Positions 54,346-62,871 are shown, numbered from the stretch's first letter. The stretch is 64,000 nt of DNA from Georgfuchsia sp049276455 (GCA_049276455.1 JBASWL010000208.1:11134-75133); one strand, 5' to 3'. Program-made: numbers and translations. Notes: a model not told the origin generated them from the letters alone.

Positions 54346-54777
54346 ATGGCAGTCGTTGAGAAATCCGTATTGATCGAGTACACCGCGGCCGAGATTTTCG
54401 ATGTGATTGATGATGTCGAGCATTACGCCCAATTCCTGCCTTGGTGCAGCAGTGTCGATGTGCATGAGAAAACTGACCAGCAGACAGCTGCCAGACTGCA
54501 CATCAACTACCACGGCATCAAGGTGCATTTTTCGACGGTTAACCCCAAGGATTACCCGCGCTTGATGACTATTCATCTGCGCGATGGCCCGTTCAAACTG
54601 CTCGATGGCCACTGGCGCTTGACCCCACTGGGCGAGACGGCTTGCAAGATAGAGTTCCGCCTGCACTACGAATTTTCCAGCAGGTTGCTCGAAAAGGCCG
54701 TTGGCCCAGTGTTCAATCACATTGCCAGCACACTCCTTGAATCCTTCGTCAAGCGTGCAAAAGAGGTCCATGGCTGA
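54346..54777 (+). CDS. ratA: RatA-like START-domain (COQ10-family) protein
   Basis: A 143-residue START/polyketide-cyclase-fold protein. In E. coli RatA is described as interfering with 70S assembly, while related COQ10 proteins bind ubiquinone; either role is possible. Family segments are VEKSVLIEYTAAEIFDVIDD, FLPWCSS and the C-terminal VGPVFNHIASTLLESFVKRA. The start at ATG 54346 (MAVVEKSVLI) is preferred to an in-frame codon five residues upstream. It overlaps the downstream rnfH gene by eight bases. Confidence 0.9.
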   Translation: MAVVEKSVLIEYTAAEIFDVIDDVEHYAQFLPWCSSVDVHEKTDQQTAARLHINYHGIKVHFSTVNPKDYPRLMTIHLRDGPFKLLDGHWRLTPLGETACKIEFRLHYEFSSRLLEKAVGPVFNHIASTLLESFVKRAKEVHG

Positions 54778-55063
54778 TTTCATCAATGTTCAGGTGGTAT
54801 ATGCATTGCCGAAACGGCAGGAGCGGGTAAGTATCAGTTTGCCCGCCGGGGCGACGCTGCAAACGGCCATTGAGGTTTCAGGGCTGCAGCAAAAATATCC
54901 GGAAATCGATCTGGCCAGTGAGTATTTCGGCATCTATGCGCACATTTCGAAGCCGGGAACCGTATTGCGCGACCTTGATCGAGTCGAAATCTACCGCCCG
55001 CTGATTGCGGATCCGAAGGAGGCGCGCCGTCAGCGTGCCGCGGCGGGCAAGGTCGTCAAGTAA
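54770..55063 (+). CDS. RnfH/RatB-family protein
   Basis: A 97-residue beta-grasp, ubiquitin-like protein of the RnfH (UPF0125) family. Conserved segments are VVYALPKRQERVSISLPAGA, IDLASEYFGIYAHISKPGTVL and VEIYRPLIADPKEARRQRA. Its start overlaps the ratA stop, and ratA-rnfH opposite smpB is a conserved proteobacterial arrangement. The biochemical function is not settled. Confidence 0.9.
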   Translation: MADFINVQVVYALPKRQERVSISLPAGATLQTAIEVSGLQQKYPEIDLASEYFGIYAHISKPGTVLRDLDRVEIYRPLIADPKEARRQRAAAGKVVK

Positions 55064-55152
55064 GATTCAAACTGTTGCCGAGCCGCCATCTGCCTGATTG
55101 TCGAGGGCAAGCGGCTTGCGTATAATGCTGCTTTGTCAAAGAGGAAAACAGC

Positions 55153-56613
55153 ATGAGACTGCTCCAGAAGGCGCTGACGTTCGACGACGTCCTCCTGGTC
55201 CCCGCCTACTCGGTGATCCTCCCGCGTGATGTTAGTCTCGCCACCTGCCTGACCCGCAAGATTCGATTGAATATCCCGCTGGTGTCCGCCGCGATGGATA
55301 CCGTTACTGAAGCGCGACTGGCGATTGCTTTGGCCCAGGAAGGCGGCATTGGTATTCTGCACAAGAATATGTCACCGAAGCTTCAAGCCGCCAAGGTGGC
55401 CAAAGTGAAGCGCTTTGAATCTGGCGTACTCAAGGATCCGATTACGGTTCCCCCGGAGATGACCGTCCGCGAGTTGCTCGCCTTGACGCGCCTGCATCGT
55501 ATTTCCGGCTTCCCCGTGGTGACCGGTGGCCGAGTGGTCGGTATCGTCACTAATCGCGATTTGCGCTTTGAAACCAATCTCGATCAGCCCGTCAGCGCCA
55601 TCATGACGCCAAAAGAGCGGCTGGTCACGGTCAAGGAAGGCACGTTAGTTACCGAAGCGCAAACCGTACTGCACAAGCACCGTCTGGAGCGCGTGCTGGT
55701 CGTGAACGATCAATTCGAATTACGTGGCCTGATTACGGTAAAGGACATTCTCAAGTCCACCGAGTATCCCCATGCCTGCAAGGACGAATCGGGTCGTCTG
55801 CGCGTTGGCGCGGCTATCGGCGTGGGTGAAGGTACCGAGGAACGTGCCACTTTGCTGGCCGAAGCCGGCGTTGATGTGTTGGTAGTGGATACTGCTCACG
55901 GTCATTCTGATGGTGTCTTGAAACGCGTGACCTGGGTCAAGAAAAACTTTCCTCTAGTGGAAGTCATCGGCGGCAACATCGCTACCGGCGATGCGGCGAA
56001 AGCCTTGGTCGATCATGGTGCGGATGCGGTCAAGGTCGGTATCGGCCCCGGTTCAATCTGCACCACGCGCATCGTGGCGGGCGTCGGCGTACCCCAGATC
56101 ACGGCTATCGATAATGTGGCCAACGCTCTGGCATCCTGCAATGTGCCGCTGGTGGCGGATGGTGGCATTCGTTACTCGGGCGATATTTCCAAAGCCATTG
56201 CCGCTGGCGCGAATGTGGTGATGCTGGGTGGGCTGTTTGCCGGCACCGAAGAGGCGCCGGGTGAAACCGTGCTCTATCAGGGTCGCTCCTACAAGGCATA
56301 CCGCGGCATGGGCAGTCTGGGCGCGATGCAGGAGGGATCAGCGGATCGCTACTTTCAGGATAGCGATGCCAATGTCGAAAAGCTGGTACCGGAAGGCATC
56401 GAAGGCCGCGTTCCCTACAAAGGTTCCGTTGGCGCCGTGATTCACCAGTTGATGGGAGGGCTGCGTTCCTCGATGGGTTATGTCGGCTGCCATACCATTG
56501 AAGAAATGCGGCATCAGGCGCAATTTGTCGAAATCACCTCCGCTGGTGTGCGCGAGTCGCATGTGCATGATGTGCAGATCACCAAGGAAGCACCGAATTA
56601 CCATATCGAGTAA
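55153..56613 (+). CDS. guaB: IMP dehydrogenase
   Basis: Rate-limiting step of GTP synthesis (IMP to XMP, NAD-dependent). The 486 residues contain a TIM barrel interrupted by a CBS pair (about 95-205, including VTGGRVVGIVTNRDLRFE). The catalytic cysteine loop is KVGIGPGSICTTRIVAGVG and the flap is YRGMGSLGAM with an Arg-Tyr downstream. A GAGGAAA ribosome-binding site precedes ATG 55153. It lies 59 bases before guaA, with an intervening hairpin. Confidence 0.97.
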   Translation: MRLLQKALTFDDVLLVPAYSVILPRDVSLATCLTRKIRLNIPLVSAAMDTVTEARLAIALAQEGGIGILHKNMSPKLQAAKVAKVKRFESGVLKDPITVPPEMTVRELLALTRLHRISGFPVVTGGRVVGIVTNRDLRFETNLDQPVSAIMTPKERLVTVKEGTLVTEAQTVLHKHRLERVLVVNDQFELRGLITVKDILKSTEYPHACKDESGRLRVGAAIGVGEGTEERATLLAEAGVDVLVVDTAHGHSDGVLKRVTWVKKNFPLVEVIGGNIATGDAAKALVDHGADAVKVGIGPGSICTTRIVAGVGVPQITAIDNVANALASCNVPLVADGGIRYSGDISKAIAAGANVVMLGGLFAGTEEAPGETVLYQGRSYKAYRGMGSLGAMQEGSADRYFQDSDANVEKLVPEGIEGRVPYKGSVGAVIHQLMGGLRSSMGYVGCHTIEEMRHQAQFVEITSAGVRESHVHDVQITKEAPNYHIE

Positions 56614-56630
56614 AACGGGCTCGCACCCTG

Positions 56631-56660
56631 AGGGCGGCGAAGGCCGCCCTTGTAATTTTC
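56631..56660 (+). terminator. Hairpin between guaB and guaA
   Basis: AGGGCGGC at 56631-56638 pairs perfectly with GCCGCCCT at 56643-56650, followed by TGTAATTTT. It is likely a partial terminator that lowers guaA relative to guaB expression. Confidence 0.65.
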
Positions 56661-56672
56661 AGAGATTGATAA

Positions 56673-58256
56673 ATGTCACACCAGAAGATACTGATTCTCG
56701 ACTTCGGTTCCCAATACACCCAGCTCATCGCGCGCCGCGTGCGTGAGCAACAGGTTTACTGTGAACTGCATTCGCATGATATCAGCGAGGAATTCATTCG
56801 CGACTATGCGCCGAACGGTGTGATTCTTTCCGGTGGCCCTAACTCGGCGTACGAGGATGAAACGCCACGTGCGCCGGATATCGTGTTCAAGCTCGGCGTG
56901 CCGGTGTTGGGTATCTGCTATGGCATGCAGACCATGGCAACGCAACTTGGCGGCAAGGTCGAGACCGCACAGAAGCGCGAATTCGGCTATGCCGGGATTC
57001 GGGCCCGTGGCCACTCGCGCTTGTTCGATGGCATCCAGGACCGCAGCAACAGCGAAGGCCATGGCCTGCTTGATGTCTGGATGAGCCATGGCGACAAGGT
57101 CACCGAATTGCCGCCCGGATTCAAGGTTATCGCTGGCAACGACTCGACCCCGATCGCCGGCATGGCCGATGAGGAGCGTAGCTTCTACGCCGTCCAGTTC
57201 CATCCTGAAGTTACGCATACTGCGCGTGGCAAGGATATCGTCGCCCGCTTCGTGCATGACATCTGCGGCTGTGGCCGCGATTGGAACATGCCCGACTATG
57301 TTGCCGAAGCGATTGCCAAAGTGCGCGCTCAGGTCGGACAGGAGGAGGTGATCCTCGGCCTTTCCGGCGGCGTTGACTCCAGCGTAGTGGCGGCACTGCT
57401 GCATCAGGCCATTGGCGATCAGTTAACTTGCGTCTTCGTCGATAATGGCCTTTTGCGGCTCAACGAAGCCGAGCAAGTAATGCAGACCTTCGCCAACAAC
57501 CTTGGGGTCAAGGTGATCCGCGTTGATGCTGTCGATCAGTTCATGGGCCATCTGAAGGGCGTCTGCGATCCGGAGCAGAAACGCAAGATCATCGGCCGCG
57601 AGTTTGTCGAAGTGTTCCAGGCCGAGGCAAAAAAATTGCCGCAGGCGAAATGGTTGGCGCAGGGCACTATTTACCCCGATGTGATCGAGTCGGCTGGTGC
57701 CAAGACCAAGAAGGCGCACACGATCAAGAGTCACCACAATGTTGGGGGACTGCCCGAGACGCTGCATCTCAAACTGCTGGAGCCCCTGCGTGAACTGTTC
57801 AAGGACGAAGTGCGCGAACTCGGTGTTGCTCTGGGCCTGCCGCCCGAGATGGTGTATCGCCATCCTTTCCCCGGCCCCGGGCTAGGGGTGCGTATCCTCG
57901 GCGAAGTGAAGGTGGAATATGCCGACCTGCTGCGTCGCGCTGATGCAATCTTTATCGAAGAACTGCGCAACACCAAAGACGCCGATGGTCGCAGCTGGTA
58001 CGACAAGACCTCACAGGCGTTCGCTGTGTTCCTGCCTGTCAAGAGTGTCGGGGTGATGGGCGATGGCCGCACTTATGAGTACGTGACCGCATTACGCGCG
58101 GTGCAGACGCAGGACTTCATGACGGCACACTGGGCGGAATTGCCTCACGCGCTTCTGGCGACGGTGAGCAACCGCATAATCAACGAAGTACGCGGCCTCA
58201 ATCGTGTGGTCTACGACATCTCGGGCAAACCGCCAGCAACGATCGAGTGGGAATAA
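56673..58256 (+). CDS. guaA: GMP synthase (glutamine-hydrolysing)
   Basis: Converts XMP to GMP. The 527-residue protein joins an N-terminal class I amidotransferase (nucleophile in GICYGMQTMA, histidine/glutamate in VQFHPEVTHT) to an ATP-pyrophosphatase domain (LSGGVDSSVVAALL) and the C-terminal dimerisation domain ending KPPATIEWE. The gene is intact. Its 3' end is a recurrent target of tyrosine integrases, and an integrase gene follows 293 bases downstream. Confidence 0.97.
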   Translation: MSHQKILILDFGSQYTQLIARRVREQQVYCELHSHDISEEFIRDYAPNGVILSGGPNSAYEDETPRAPDIVFKLGVPVLGICYGMQTMATQLGGKVETAQKREFGYAGIRARGHSRLFDGIQDRSNSEGHGLLDVWMSHGDKVTELPPGFKVIAGNDSTPIAGMADEERSFYAVQFHPEVTHTARGKDIVARFVHDICGCGRDWNMPDYVAEAIAKVRAQVGQEEVILGLSGGVDSSVVAALLHQAIGDQLTCVFVDNGLLRLNEAEQVMQTFANNLGVKVIRVDAVDQFMGHLKGVCDPEQKRKIIGREFVEVFQAEAKKLPQAKWLAQGTIYPDVIESAGAKTKKAHTIKSHHNVGGLPETLHLKLLEPLRELFKDEVRELGVALGLPPEMVYRHPFPGPGLGVRILGEVKVEYADLLRRADAIFIEELRNTKDADGRSWYDKTSQAFAVFLPVKSVGVMGDGRTYEYVTALRAVQTQDFMTAHWAELPHALLATVSNRIINEVRGLNRVVYDISGKPPATIEWE

Positions 58257-58300
58257 TTACATAGCTTTTCGGTACTATTCGTACCTATTCAAATAACACG

Positions 58301-58337
58301 AAAACCCCTTGGTAAAACAAGGGGTTTTCTGTTTTTT
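58301..58337 (+). terminator. Strong terminator after guaA
   Basis: AAAACCCCTT at 58301-58310 pairs with AAGGGGTTTT at 58319-58328, followed by CTGTTTTTT. This is a symmetrical rho-independent terminator about 45 bases after the guaA stop. Confidence 0.85.
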
Positions 58338-58340
58338 ACT

Positions 58341-58356
58341 ATTCCTGACTATTCAG
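58341..58356 (+). repeat. 16-bp direct repeat flanking the integrase module (left copy)
   Basis: ATTCCTGACTATTCAG occurs here and again, perfectly and in the same orientation, at 60085-60100. The copies are 1.74 kb apart and bracket the integrase and AlpA-like genes. Related ACTATTC words also occur at about 58272-58291. They may be integrase or excisionase arm-type sites, or core att-like repeats. Confidence 0.65.
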
Positions 58357-58372
58357 GGTAGCCCATTTCTGG

Positions 58373-58529
58373 GGACGGTATCGGTGACGGTATTGGCATT
58401 TCTTGAGAGCTCCCGTAACATCGATACCGTCAACATCAAATGGACGCGTTGACGGTATCGTGAAATGCAAAACCCAGTAACCATGCGGGTTGGCGGGCGA
58501 AATTAGGGAATTTTGCGTTGACGGTATCG
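58373..58529. repeat. Iteron-like cluster GTTGACGGTATCG upstream of the integrase
   Basis: The word (G)TTGACGGTATCG appears at 58448-58460 and 58517-58529 (direct) and as its complement at 58422-58434 (inverted). Shorter or imperfect versions lie at 58373-58383 and 58384-58396. Five related sites within 157 bases, directly before the integrase start, suggest a binding array for the integrase, excisionase or a repressor. Confidence 0.65.
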
Positions 58530-58549
58530 GCGACCAGAAAAGGGCCACC

Positions 58550-59785
58550 ATGCTTACCGATACCCAACTGAAGAACCTCAAGCCGACCGGCAAGTTGTAC
58601 AAGCTGGTCGATCGTGACGGCCTCTATGTCGCGGTTACTCCGTCAGGAGTTGTTTCCTTCCGATACGACTATCGACTGAATGGCCGGCGGGAAACTCTGG
58701 TTCTTGGGCAATACGGCCCAGAAGGCCTTACCTTGGGCGAGGCTAGAGAGAAACTGATCGGAGCCAAGAAGGAAATTGCTGTAGGTAAGTCACCGGCAAA
58801 GGAAAAGCAGCGTTCGATTCAGAAATCGAAAGCAGCTAAAACTTTCGGCGAATTCTCAACCTTGTGGCTGAGCGAATACCGCATGGCGGACAGCACTCGG
58901 GATATGAGGAAATCCGTCATTGATCGCGATATCGAGCCCGAGTTTGGCCGACGTCTTCTCAAGGAAATCGCGGCTGAAGATTTGCGGGCATTGTGCGAAA
59001 GGGTCAAGACTCAGCGCAATGCACCGGCAACGGCCGTTCATATCCGGGACATTGTTGCTCAGGTTTTCAGGTTTGCGATCGAGCGTGGTCACAAGGTCGC
59101 AAATCCTGCTGACGATGTCAGGGCATCCTCGATCGCGACCTTCAAGCCCAAAGATCGGGCGCTTTCCCCGGACGAAATAAGGATTTTCTTCCGAGAGCTG
59201 GATTTGGTACCGACGCTGCCGACAATCCGGTTGGCGTTGAAGCTTGTACTTCTTACGCTCGTCCGCAAGGGGGAGCTTCTCAATGCAACCTGGGATGAGA
59301 TGGATTTCGTTGGCGCCAAATGGATCATCCCCGCGCAGCGAATGAAGGCCAGAAGGCCCCATGTGATTTACTTGCCCGACCAGGCCATGGACATCATGAT
59401 TGCGCTGAAGACCTGCGCAGGAGGATCCAATTTTATCTTGCCGTCCCGGTATGAAGGTGACAAGGGAATGTCCAACAATACCCTCAATCGCGTTATTACT
59501 GTCACGGTCGAGCATGCGAAGAAAAAGGATTTGCCTCTGGACGATTTCACCGTTCATGATCTCCGCAGAACGGGTTCAACGCTTCTGCATGAGGCGGGAT
59601 TTAATACCGACTGGATTGAGAAATGCCTGGCCCATGAGCAGAAGGGAGTCAGGGCCGTCTACAACAAGGCAGAGTATGCGGATCAGCGCAAGGACATGCT
59701 CCAGCAATGGGCAAACATGGTAGATGCGTGGATTGCCGGGAAAGAAATCACGCCCATTCATCGTCCCACCCGCGCGGCGGCGTAG
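58550..59785 (+). CDS. P4-type tyrosine recombinase (integrase)
   Basis: A 411-residue integrase with an N-terminal DUF4102 arm-binding domain (MLTDTQLKNLKPTGKLYKLVDRD...YRLNGRRETLVLGQYGPEGLTL), a core-binding SAM-like domain (about 95-190) and a catalytic domain. The arginine is in LLTLVRKGELLNATWDEMDF, the H-x-x-R box in FTVHDLRRTGST, and the nucleophile tyrosine is near YNKAEYADQRKDMLQQWA. All catalytic parts look present, so it may be active. The start at ATG 58550 (MLTDTQ) is preferred to an upstream in-frame codon. It lies directly downstream of guaA, a known island insertion site. Confidence 0.92.
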   Translation: MLTDTQLKNLKPTGKLYKLVDRDGLYVAVTPSGVVSFRYDYRLNGRRETLVLGQYGPEGLTLGEAREKLIGAKKEIAVGKSPAKEKQRSIQKSKAAKTFGEFSTLWLSEYRMADSTRDMRKSVIDRDIEPEFGRRLLKEIAAEDLRALCERVKTQRNAPATAVHIRDIVAQVFRFAIERGHKVANPADDVRASSIATFKPKDRALSPDEIRIFFRELDLVPTLPTIRLALKLVLLTLVRKGELLNATWDEMDFVGAKWIIPAQRMKARRPHVIYLPDQAMDIMIALKTCAGGSNFILPSRYEGDKGMSNNTLNRVITVTVEHAKKKDLPLDDFTVHDLRRTGSTLLHEAGFNTDWIEKCLAHEQKGVRAVYNKAEYADQRKDMLQQWANMVDAWIAGKEITPIHRPTRAAA

Positions 59786-59819
59786 AAATCTGATGGTACC
59801 GAGCGGGCCGGTGCCGGCG

Positions 59820-60080
59820 TCAGGCCTGTTTTCGGACAGGTCTGAATTTGCGTTTTTGGACGTCCGGGGAAAGCTGGGGTTGGATGAGCACTGAGCGTCT
59901 TTCTTGAATCCAGTTCTCCACTTCGTCAAGATCCCAGACAACGCAACGTGGCGTTAGATTGAATCTATTGGGAAACCCACCGGACTTTTCGAGCCGGTAA
60001 ATTGCCGAGTCGGAAAGTGGGATTAGACGAAGAAGTTCTTCTCGTCTGATTAAGCGCTTGACCTGTATTGGTTTGCTCAT
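59820..60080 (-). CDS. AlpA-family phage-type regulator / excisionase
   Basis: An 86-residue MerR-like winged-helix DNA-binding protein of the AlpA family, with the typical IRREELLRLIPLSDSAIYRLEKSGGFPNRF helix-turn-helix (split here as residues 10-39) and the WDLDEVENWIQER motif. AlpA proteins activate integrase genes or act as excisionases of P4-like elements. It is convergent with the integrase. One copy of the 16-bp repeat lies at 60085-60100, immediately upstream of its start. Confidence 0.85.
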   Translation of the reverse strand: MSKPIQVKRLIRREELLRLIPLSDSAIYRLEKSGGFPNRFNLTPRCVVWDLDEVENWIQERRSVLIQPQLSPDVQKRKFRPVRKQA

Positions 60081-60084
60081 GTCG

Positions 60085-60100
60085 ATTCCTGACTATTCAG
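60085..60100 (+). repeat. 16-bp direct repeat flanking the integrase module (right copy)
   Basis: Second perfect copy of ATTCCTGACTATTCAG, in the same orientation as 58341-58356. It lies in the promoter region of the AlpA-like gene. Confidence 0.65.
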
Positions 60101-60280
60101 TACTATCGACAATTACAGCTTGCCGTAGGTTGGCTCTGTTTTCGAAATCGGTCCAAAAAGGGCGCATTTCGAGTTTCTGCCACTATAGTTTCGGTCAACG
60201 TAGAAGAGTATTCAGCCCGAGCTCTCTCATTCAAGAAAGTTTTACCTTGGACTGTCGCCGTTTCAGGAAGGGGTTGTCAA

Positions 60281-60917
60281 ATGCGGCACATTGAGCATAT
60301 GAAGCAAAAACGCATGAAGGCTGAAGTCCTTGAGGAGGGTGTCGCGTATGCGGGTTTCTTTGAGCTCCGCCGCCTGACACTACAGCACGACCGCTACGCG
60401 GGTGGCACGACTGGGCCCTTGGTGCGTGAAGTTCTTCATCGCAGCGACGTGGTTGCGGCCTTGCTTTACGATCCGGTGGTGGACAAGTTTGTCCTCGTCG
60501 AGCAGTTTCGCGTTGGCGCGCACGCGGCGGGTATCGATCCTTGGCTGATCGACATTGTCGCCGGCCGCATCGAAAAGGGGCAAACACCAATCGATGCAGT
60601 CATGCGCGAGATCTTTGAAGAAACAGGTCTAGTGCCGACCACAATCGAAGCTATCGGCGGGTTCATGACGGCCCCGCATCTCTCGAGTGAACGTGCGTAT
60701 CTCTATTACGCCACGGTCAATGCCAGTGATGTCGCCGGACTTCATGGTGTTGCACATGAGGGTGAGGATAGCTCAACGAATCATGCGTGCCAGACAGTTC
60801 ATGCGCCCAGAGGGGCGCCTGGAAATTATCCAGAATGACTCCGACCTTGAAGTTGCGGGCGAGCGCCTAGTGCAATTGCTGGCCATCGCCGCCACTTCCC
60901 CGCAGGCGTTCGCCTGA
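60281..60917 (+). pseudogene. Frameshifted NUDIX hydrolase (ADP-ribose pyrophosphatase-like)
   Basis: The first frame (to about 60770) encodes a NUDIX domain similar to NudF/YffH: RSDVVAALLYDPVVDKFVLV, EQFRVGAHAA and the box GQTPIDAVMREIFEETGL. The first glutamate of the canonical box is a glutamine; the REIFEET core is intact. After HEGED the matching sequence continues only in another frame (IAQRIMRARQFMRPEGRLEI ... AATSPQAFA-stop at 60917), so one base was lost or two gained near 60770. The two parts together give ~211 residues, the family length. The start could be ATG 60281 or a later one. It ends one base before the phnP start, implying a former operon. Confidence 0.8.
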
Positions 60918-60918
60918 A

Positions 60919-61758
60919 ATGCGCATCACGTTTCTCGGTACCGGTGACGCGGGCGGCGTGCCGCTCTACGGTTGCAATTGCCTGGCCTGCACCCGGTCGA
61001 GAGCAGTGGCCGACTTCCGGCGCCGCCCCTGTACGGCCTTGGTGGAAGCGGGCGGTACGCGCATCCTGCTCGATGCCGGCTTGACCGATCTCACCGAACG
61101 ATTCCCGCCCGGCAGCCTGACGGCCGTCGTGCTGACGCATTTCCATCCGGATCACGTGCAGGGACTGTTCCATCTGCGCTGGGGGGTAGGTGCATCCATT
61201 CCGGTCTACGGTCCGCCGGATTCCGATGGCTGTGCGGACTTGTACAAGAACCACGGACTTCTGGACTTCCGCAAGCTTTCAAAGTTCGATCTGCTCACGA
61301 TCGGCGACTTAAAGCTTACGCCCTTGCCCCTGATCCATTCCAAGCCCACCTTCGGATATGCCATCGAGGATGCGTCTGGGAACCGTTTTGCCTATTTGAC
61401 CGATACGGTCGGCCTGCCACCTCGAACGGAGGAATATTTAGTGGAATGGAAACCGGATGGCATTGCCGTTGATTGTAGTCATCCCCCGTGCAGTTCGCCG
61501 AAAAACCATAACGACTGGACCTTGGCCCTCAATATCATCGAAGCTGTTAAGCCTCGACAGTCGTGGCTGACCCACGTCAGTCACTCTCTAGATGCATGGG
61601 TTCTCGGTAATACGCCAACTTATCCATGTAATAGCTGCATTGCCTCTGATAACCTAGTCGTCAAATTACAGGTGGAGACTCACCTGGAAATTGCCGAGGC
61701 CCCTATTGCGGATGCCGGCCGCTATGACCGCCTGCGCGAGGAGGTGAGCTATGCGTGA
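60919..61758 (+). CDS. phnP: PhnP-like phosphodiesterase fused to an IS21 IstA tail
   Basis: Metallo-beta-lactamase-fold protein with the PhnP pattern: N-terminal FLGTGDAGGVPLYGCNC, zinc motif LTHFHPDHVQGLFHLRWG, YLTDTVGLP and LTHVSHSLDAW. PhnP hydrolyses 5-phosphoribosyl 1,2-cyclic phosphate in phosphonate use. E. coli PhnP has 252 residues; this frame has 279. The last ~25-30 (EIAEAPIADAGRYDRLREEV-SYA) look like the C-terminus of an IS21 transposase IstA, followed in the usual overlap by istB. The IS end has replaced the phnP stop; the catalytic domain appears complete, so activity is possible. No other phn genes are nearby. Confidence 0.82.
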   Translation: MRITFLGTGDAGGVPLYGCNCLACTRSRAVADFRRRPCTALVEAGGTRILLDAGLTDLTERFPPGSLTAVVLTHFHPDHVQGLFHLRWGVGASIPVYGPPDSDGCADLYKNHGLLDFRKLSKFDLLTIGDLKLTPLPLIHSKPTFGYAIEDASGNRFAYLTDTVGLPPRTEEYLVEWKPDGIAVDCSHPPCSSPKNHNDWTLALNIIEAVKPRQSWLTHVSHSLDAWVLGNTPTYPCNSCIASDNLVVKLQVETHLEIAEAPIADAGRYDRLREEVSYA

Positions 61759-62255
61759 TGTCGCCGCCGAACTCAAGGCGTTGCGCCTGTATGGCATGGT
61801 CGGCGCCTGGGAGGAGGTCGTCGCCCAAGGCAATACGGCCGACTTTCAAGCCTCCCACTGGCTGATCGAACATTTGCTCCAGGCGGAGCACACCGATCGC
61901 CATATGCGCTCGATCAGCTACCAGTTGCACAGCGCCAAGTTTCCCGTGCATCGCGATCTCGCCGGCTTTGACTTCGACCATTCCAAGGTCGATCGCGGCC
62001 TGATCGCCGATCTGGCCGACCTGTCCTTCACCGAGGCGGCGCACAACGTGGTGTTCATCGGTGGCACGGGCACCGGCAAGACGCATCTGGCGACCGCCTT
62101 GGGTGTTTCCGGCATCACCCGGCACGGCAAGCGGGTTCGGTTCTACTCGACGGTCGATCTGGTGAATCTGCTGGAGCAGGAGAAGGCGGCGGGCAAAGCC
62201 GGCAAGCTGGCCTTTGCGCTGATGCGCATGGACCTGGTGATCCTGGACGCTACAG
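61751..62255 (+). pseudogene. istB: Truncated istB (IS21 transposition helper ATPase)
   Basis: About 167 residues of an IstB/DnaC-like ATPase. The sequence starts MRDVAAELKALRLYGMVGAW, contains Walker A VFIGGTGTGKTHLATALG and the segment HGKRVRFYSTVDLVNLLEQE, and stops matching after MDLVILD, just before Walker B is complete. There the DNA runs into an integrase remnant (stop at 62275). The rest of the ~250-residue protein and the IS right end are gone, so the element is dead. Confidence 0.9.
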
Positions 62256-62671
62256 CTAGAGTGGAGCGATATTGATTACAAGCGCAACCTGGCTTTCCTA
62301 CGAGATCCAGACAAAATCAAGAATGAAGAGCCTCGGGCAGTTCCTCTTTCCCCCAAGGCGGTCGAGGTCCTGAAAAAACTACCCCGTCCAAAAAAAGGAG
62401 GCGTGATTCTCGCAGTAGAGCGCATGACCCTGTATCACGCATCATGTACGCTTGTCAGCGTGCAAAGATCAAAGATTTCACATTTCATGATCTGCGGCAT
62501 GAGGCACTCTCCCGCTTGGCTGAACGCGGAGATTTCTCCGTGCTGGAAATGGCAGCTGTATCAGGCCATAAAACCCTTCAGATGCTGAAGCGGTACACGC
62601 ATTTGCAGGCAGAAAGACTCTCGGCAAAAATGAGAGTGCCATTGCCGATTATTATTGATCCGGCCAGCTGA
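62254..62671 (+). pseudogene. C-terminal remnant of a second tyrosine recombinase, frameshifted
   Basis: Directly after the istB break the frame reads LEWSDIDYKRNLAFLRDPDK, EEPRAVPLSPKAVEVLKKLP and GGVILAVERM. It then continues in a shifted frame as ACQRAKIKDFTFHDLRHEAL, FSVLEMAAVSGHKTLQMLKR and YTHLQAERLS to a stop at 62671. HDLRHE, GHK and the YTH tyrosine are the catalytic half of a phage-type integrase, of a family different from the guaA-linked one. A one-base shift near 62440 and the missing N-terminal half make it non-functional. Confidence 0.85.
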
Positions 62672-62692
62672 AGTTTGAAGTTTCAGGCGGCA

Positions 62693-62871
62693 TATTTGAC
62701 GCGCGGGTCTTGGAAGAAGCTTTTGACCCGCTCGGGTGATTGTTCGAGCTTTGTCATGTGTTCGGTGGCCGCGATTTTCAGTTTGGCCTTGGTGCGTACC
62801 GGTACCTTTGTGTCGATGGTTCTGGTGAATTTCTCATGATTTAACTCCCGTAAGTTGAATTGAATTGCATG
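62693..62871 (-). pseudogene. Possible transposase C-terminal fragment
   Basis: A minus-strand frame of about 59 codons reads FNLRELNHEKFTRTIDTKVP, TKAKLKIAATEHMTKLEQ and SPERVKSFFQDPRVKYAA-stop at 62693. The basic, helical composition and the VKSFFQDPRVKYAA end resemble C-termini of insertion-sequence transposases, but I cannot name the family. There is no start codon with a ribosome-binding site, so it is treated as a fragment. The spacer 62872-62983 shows nothing else. Confidence 0.4.

Noticed and set aside
58257..58549. tRNA gene as integration site for the island
   Set aside because: No cloverleaf or CCA-type end is visible; the guaA 3' end explains the integrase position better.
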